Positions 23,501 to 25,400 of a stretch of 25,400 bases of DNA are shown here, in pieces. The position numbers and the translations under genes were made by a program. The notes beneath the pieces are model-generated. The model saw only the letters and a list, made by a program, of their open reading frames with translations, made no database searches and was not told the origin of the DNA. Positions within the stretch are counted from its first letter, which is position 1. Each line of letters begins with the position of its first letter. This stretch comes from a virus, in IMG/VR virus record IMGVR_UViG_3300025362_000035, positions 1 through 25,400 of that record. One strand, written 5' to 3'.

Positions 23501-25400
23501 GGGGGTCAAGGTGATCGGGTTGGCTGGATTCTGTGCCATCATAAAGGATGTCGTTTACGGCTTGAGCAATTGATAAGTTTTCTGATTTTTTTTGAAAATC
23601 ACTAAGGCTGAGTCCATCCATCGCAGCACCCTGAAGGTCTTCACCCATTTTTTTGTATATTGTTTCCACTTTAGCAATTTTTTCTGCAGCATTTTCTGGA
23701 GTTAATCCACTAAAAATGTCTGCAATTGCCGTATTTACAAATTCTTTTTCTTGTGGAATGAGATCTTTAAAATCTTTCCCATTAAACATTTTGTTAGCCA
23801 TAACATCTTTATCTGTTGCGTCAGCAACGACATCAGCAATATCTTTTTCAAACCCCCCTAAAACCAAAGAACTAGAAATTGCAGTCTTTCCTGCACCCAC
23901 ATCAACCTGGGCCTTGATAGATTTCGATAGTATTTCAGATTGAACATCTTTTATTTTATTTAGTTCTGCCTGTCTTTTTGCCCCCTCTTTAACAGTTATC
24001 AACCCTGACCGCCTCTCTTCTGTTAAAAGTGCTTCGGCATTGTCCACCTCTTTAAGAATCTGTATGGTTGATCCCAGACCGGCAGCGACGGCGCGGTTAT
24101 TTTTGTCTAGCTGACCAAAATCGTCCACTACGCCAGCGGTGGCAGCGGCCACCCCCACGATTGTGCCAACGATGGCTCCTGGAACCGCCCCCACGCCTGC
24201 CCCAACAGATCCAACTGCGGCACCAGAAGCCGCGCCAATGCCCACAGTTAGGGCCGCCTTGCCCAGAATATCCACAGCTGTGTTCGTTGTTCCAACCATA
24301 TCTGCAAGTCCTCTGGTTAAGAAGTTTACCCCCTCATACATGGGGTTCATGGCTGATTCGACTGCCCGCTTTGAGAAATCAGCATTGTCTCTCCAGTCTG
24401 CACTGGGAATTTTCGAGCTCTCCCCCTGCCTTTTTTCAATCAACTCAACCATTGCTTTACTTCCAGACCCCATTGTTCCGTTTTTAAAGTCTGACATTAT
24501 TTTAGAATTAAGCAGCGAGTCTTCTATTTCATAGGCTATGCCTTGGGCAAACGATTTTGCTCTTTCTGGGTCCAACCCGTCTGCTATTGCAAATGAAATT
24601 TGAGAAGATATCTTTGAGTATCTTTCTTCAGATGTTGAATCTTTTAGATCTTTTAGGAATTTTTTTCCAGATTCTGAACCAAAGTAATTGTCAAACTCTG
24701 ACTGACCCTTCTTATCCTTTTCTGTAAAACTAAAACTTCTATCCTTAACTCTATCCTTTGCAAAGTCATATCCAAAAGCTTCTCCGACTGACTCCATCCT
24801 GTTCGCAGCGCCGCCAAACCCAGCAGCTGCGCGGGCAGCCTCTTTTGCCGAATCATCAAGGGTTTTTCTCATCCATATAAAAGATCCAACCAGTGCGGTA
24901 ATTGCAATAATAGCAAGTCCGATGGGGTTGGTAAGCATTGGAATTACCATCTGAAGACTCATCAATCCCATGGATACAGGCATAATCTTTTGAGCCATCT
25001 CTCCAATTTCCCCGCTCGCCATTGATGCTGCCATGGAAAGTCCCATTATCCCCATCATGGCACCTTGGCCGCCGGATTTCATCCTAGCCAGTCTTGAATT
25101 TCCCATATTTCCGTCAGCATCAAGCTTTCCAGTATTCATAAATACTCGTAACCTGCTGGCCGCTGTTTTTATGCTGGTGGCAAGAACCACCCCAGCCTCT
25201 GTAATAAGTGTTCCAACGAGTTTCCCAGATCTCATAACTGCAGATCCAATATTCCTAAAGGATTGTGTGATGTTCGTTCTAGCGGTGGATGCTGCCAATT
25301 TTATACCAACCCCCGCACCTATAATTGATTTCTTGATGTTGGATGATCTAAGAACCTGAACAACCCTGTCCCACTCTGTTTTTACTTTAAAAGCTACCTT
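20556..25400 (-). CDS. Tail tape measure protein, N-terminus outside window
   Basis: The frame stays open to the right edge (1614 visible residues); the TTG at 25298 is only an internal codon, since 34 further sense codons precede it. Hydrophobic segments lie at visible residues about 114-176 and a Gly/Ala/Val-rich one at about 373-425, typical of the membrane-inserting parts of tape measures. Residues about 1095-1435 are long charged coiled coils. Near the C-terminus (about 1517) is the tape measure motif LTPGEFVVRKSM. The protein fixes tail length and helps DNA entry. At about 0.15 nm per residue the visible part alone predicts a tail of at least roughly 240 nm (inference). No peptidase or lysozyme motif was noticed. 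Confidence 0.93.
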   Translation of the reverse strand, partial: KVAFKVKTEWDRVVQVLRSSNIKKSIIGAGVGIKLAASTARTNITQSFRNIGSAVMRSGKLVGTLITEAGVVLATSIKTAASRLRVFMNTGKLDADGNMGNSRLARMKSGGQGAMMGIMGLSMAASMASGEIGEMAQKIMPVSMGLMSLQMVIPMLTNPIGLAIIAITALVGSFIWMRKTLDDSAKEAARAAAGFGGAANRMESVGEAFGYDFAKDRVKDRSFSFTEKDKKGQSEFDNYFGSESGKKFLKDLKDSTSEERYSKISSQISFAIADGLDPERAKSFAQGIAYEIEDSLLNSKIMSDFKNGTMGSGSKAMVELIEKRQGESSKIPSADWRDNADFSKRAVESAMNPMYEGVNFLTRGLADMVGTTNTAVDILGKAALTVGIGAASGAAVGSVGAGVGAVPGAIVGTIVGVAAATAGVVDDFGQLDKNNRAVAAGLGSTIQILKEVDNAEALLTEERRSGLITVKEGAKRQAELNKIKDVQSEILSKSIKAQVDVGAGKTAISSSLVLGGFEKDIADVVADATDKDVMANKMFNGKDFKDLIPQEKEFVNTAIADIFSGLTPENAAEKIAKVETIYKKMGEDLQGAAMDGLSLSDFQKKSENLSIAQAVNDILYDGTESSQPDHLDPRTNVGEDAAKNIKELDLDALGVTTNELISSLVELGDKKLFKDIVGSTEDLKEFSILLVELEGLNGIEKENAFKAMKEEGIGALRISRKIKKSIKEISDIKLNKKIFGSAALDAQAITNALMESGEELDSIPGKVVSAVSTATQKIKGLSKTNLDEFGNIKINTEIVTQLFGKGVDADGLAKTLKAAFPKNLPPATLPIILSLMNPEMLTALAGLSPGAQDAIRGGLGEGGTYVGAPGTSFAAGSSQVITAEHVAAVKAYDIVLGLSPDVPMGKELDDDTKDKSGAGGSKATTPLKDLKKTITDRLAIYGNLTKLGKKLADSKKKFGKFLGQMTTKGSLAQKLRDWGINEQMIADIISKGPKEASKLIKNLGKTKDERKSQAKRLSKLDSIGRIQERTFNLGGDAVRATNKTKAEKRLTKEGFSEKEIKEMLQDEDLMTDIANLPKKAGKTWKEFFGALRTSTDEAKDPTDKYRDAIDNLNKSFEEGIKPLDDKIEKQEDLIDSIEDEIGAIEKLNDVENDSIRSKQRDIEMINRQVEAKEKLNKADKESSDKLKRNSEIRSRVSSAISHDLQVMGDAETEIKDAYDKRLESLEKVESVNKRILEQQKGQLGLAQALSQGDIYAATQSVQEIRAGNAQYAMDNTRNALQKGMENQVDSLRTSGGLTRLEAEKQMKDITEQNYQTGLLVRDIEDRVYQRNLDIIPLKSKIAGINMEIRDLEDIIYGRETQILEITRKRLEPQQEILNGLTTQRTEMENILDANVEALEIQIDNAEMTDAQRKKVDDLATSWHEVNKQIATANTLMETKKTNAGLKPNRLPTDSTEDYKARVEKWKNKIGKIKEVWQASIDNAKASGIKSMGELGKSSGGMINGEGSRDSVPARLTPGEFVVRKSMVNKYGIPMLGAINQGSFKMPKYDTGGAQQGIEIGSVNNNSANISAPMYNNYSVNVSATTNANPDEIATAAVMKIKQMQNMQVRSSRGN

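Noticed and set aside
22918-23514. + strand open frame of 198 codons inside the tape measure gene
   Set aside because: Ser/Phe/Pro-rich antisense shadow of a strongly coding minus-strand gene; no ribosome binding site logic and no recognisable domain. The same holds for 21847-22365 and 24068-24534.
25296-25298. TTG as the true start of the tape measure protein
   Set aside because: The frame continues upstream without a stop to the window edge with 34 plausible residues and no ribosome binding site near the TTG.

Overview
The window is a stretch of a tailed double-stranded DNA phage genome (or a prophage of one) with a long, probably non-contractile tail. Every gene I can support lies on the minus strand, so the biological order runs from base 25400 down to base 1. 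Base composition is fairly A+T-rich (roughly 40-45% G+C by eye). An actinobacterial host is my best guess, from the overall gene set (phage-encoded DnaE polymerase, RecA, Cas4-like nuclease, HTH plus zinc-ribbon pair) and the apparent leaderless genes; this is inference. Packing is tight: most genes abut or overlap by 1-29 bases, two pairs overlap by 55 and 100 bases, and no gene-free gap exceeds 160 bases.

Region 25400-11899 is the tail module: the tape measure protein (5' end outside the window), a distal-tail-position protein, a 1594-residue tail-tip protein with a lectin-like domain, three further minor tail proteins and a small fibre-like protein. Small beta-rich domains seem to have been shuffled between neighbouring tail genes.

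Region 11880-11138 holds a zinc-ribbon microprotein and a helix-turn-helix protein, placed exactly where structural genes give way to replication genes. A near-consensus promoter (TTGACA, 17 bases, TATCCT with an extended TG) follows at 11167-11195 and should drive the replication operon.

Region 11137-7287 is the replisome block: three small unknown proteins, a DnaB-type helicase, a small unknown protein, a DnaG-type primase, and a single-strand binding protein whose zinc ligands are spaced almost as in T4 gp32. Next come a 106-base nested inverted repeat and an HNH endonuclease gene that looks like an insertion, then a C-family DNA polymerase with a complete set of PHP metal ligands, a MazG-like pyrophosphohydrolase, a RecA-like recombinase and a small zinc protein.

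Region 1764-1 carries a zinc amidase endolysin whose C-terminal part is clearly richer in G+C than its surroundings, a small protein with PD-(D/E)XK-like motifs, an unknown protein, and the first 146 residues of a Cas4-like nuclease that runs off the left edge.

Most of the few real intergenic gaps contain an extended -10 motif (TG, one base, TATAAT-like). Four of the -10 boxes sit only 6-7 bases before a start codon, which would give leaderless mRNAs.
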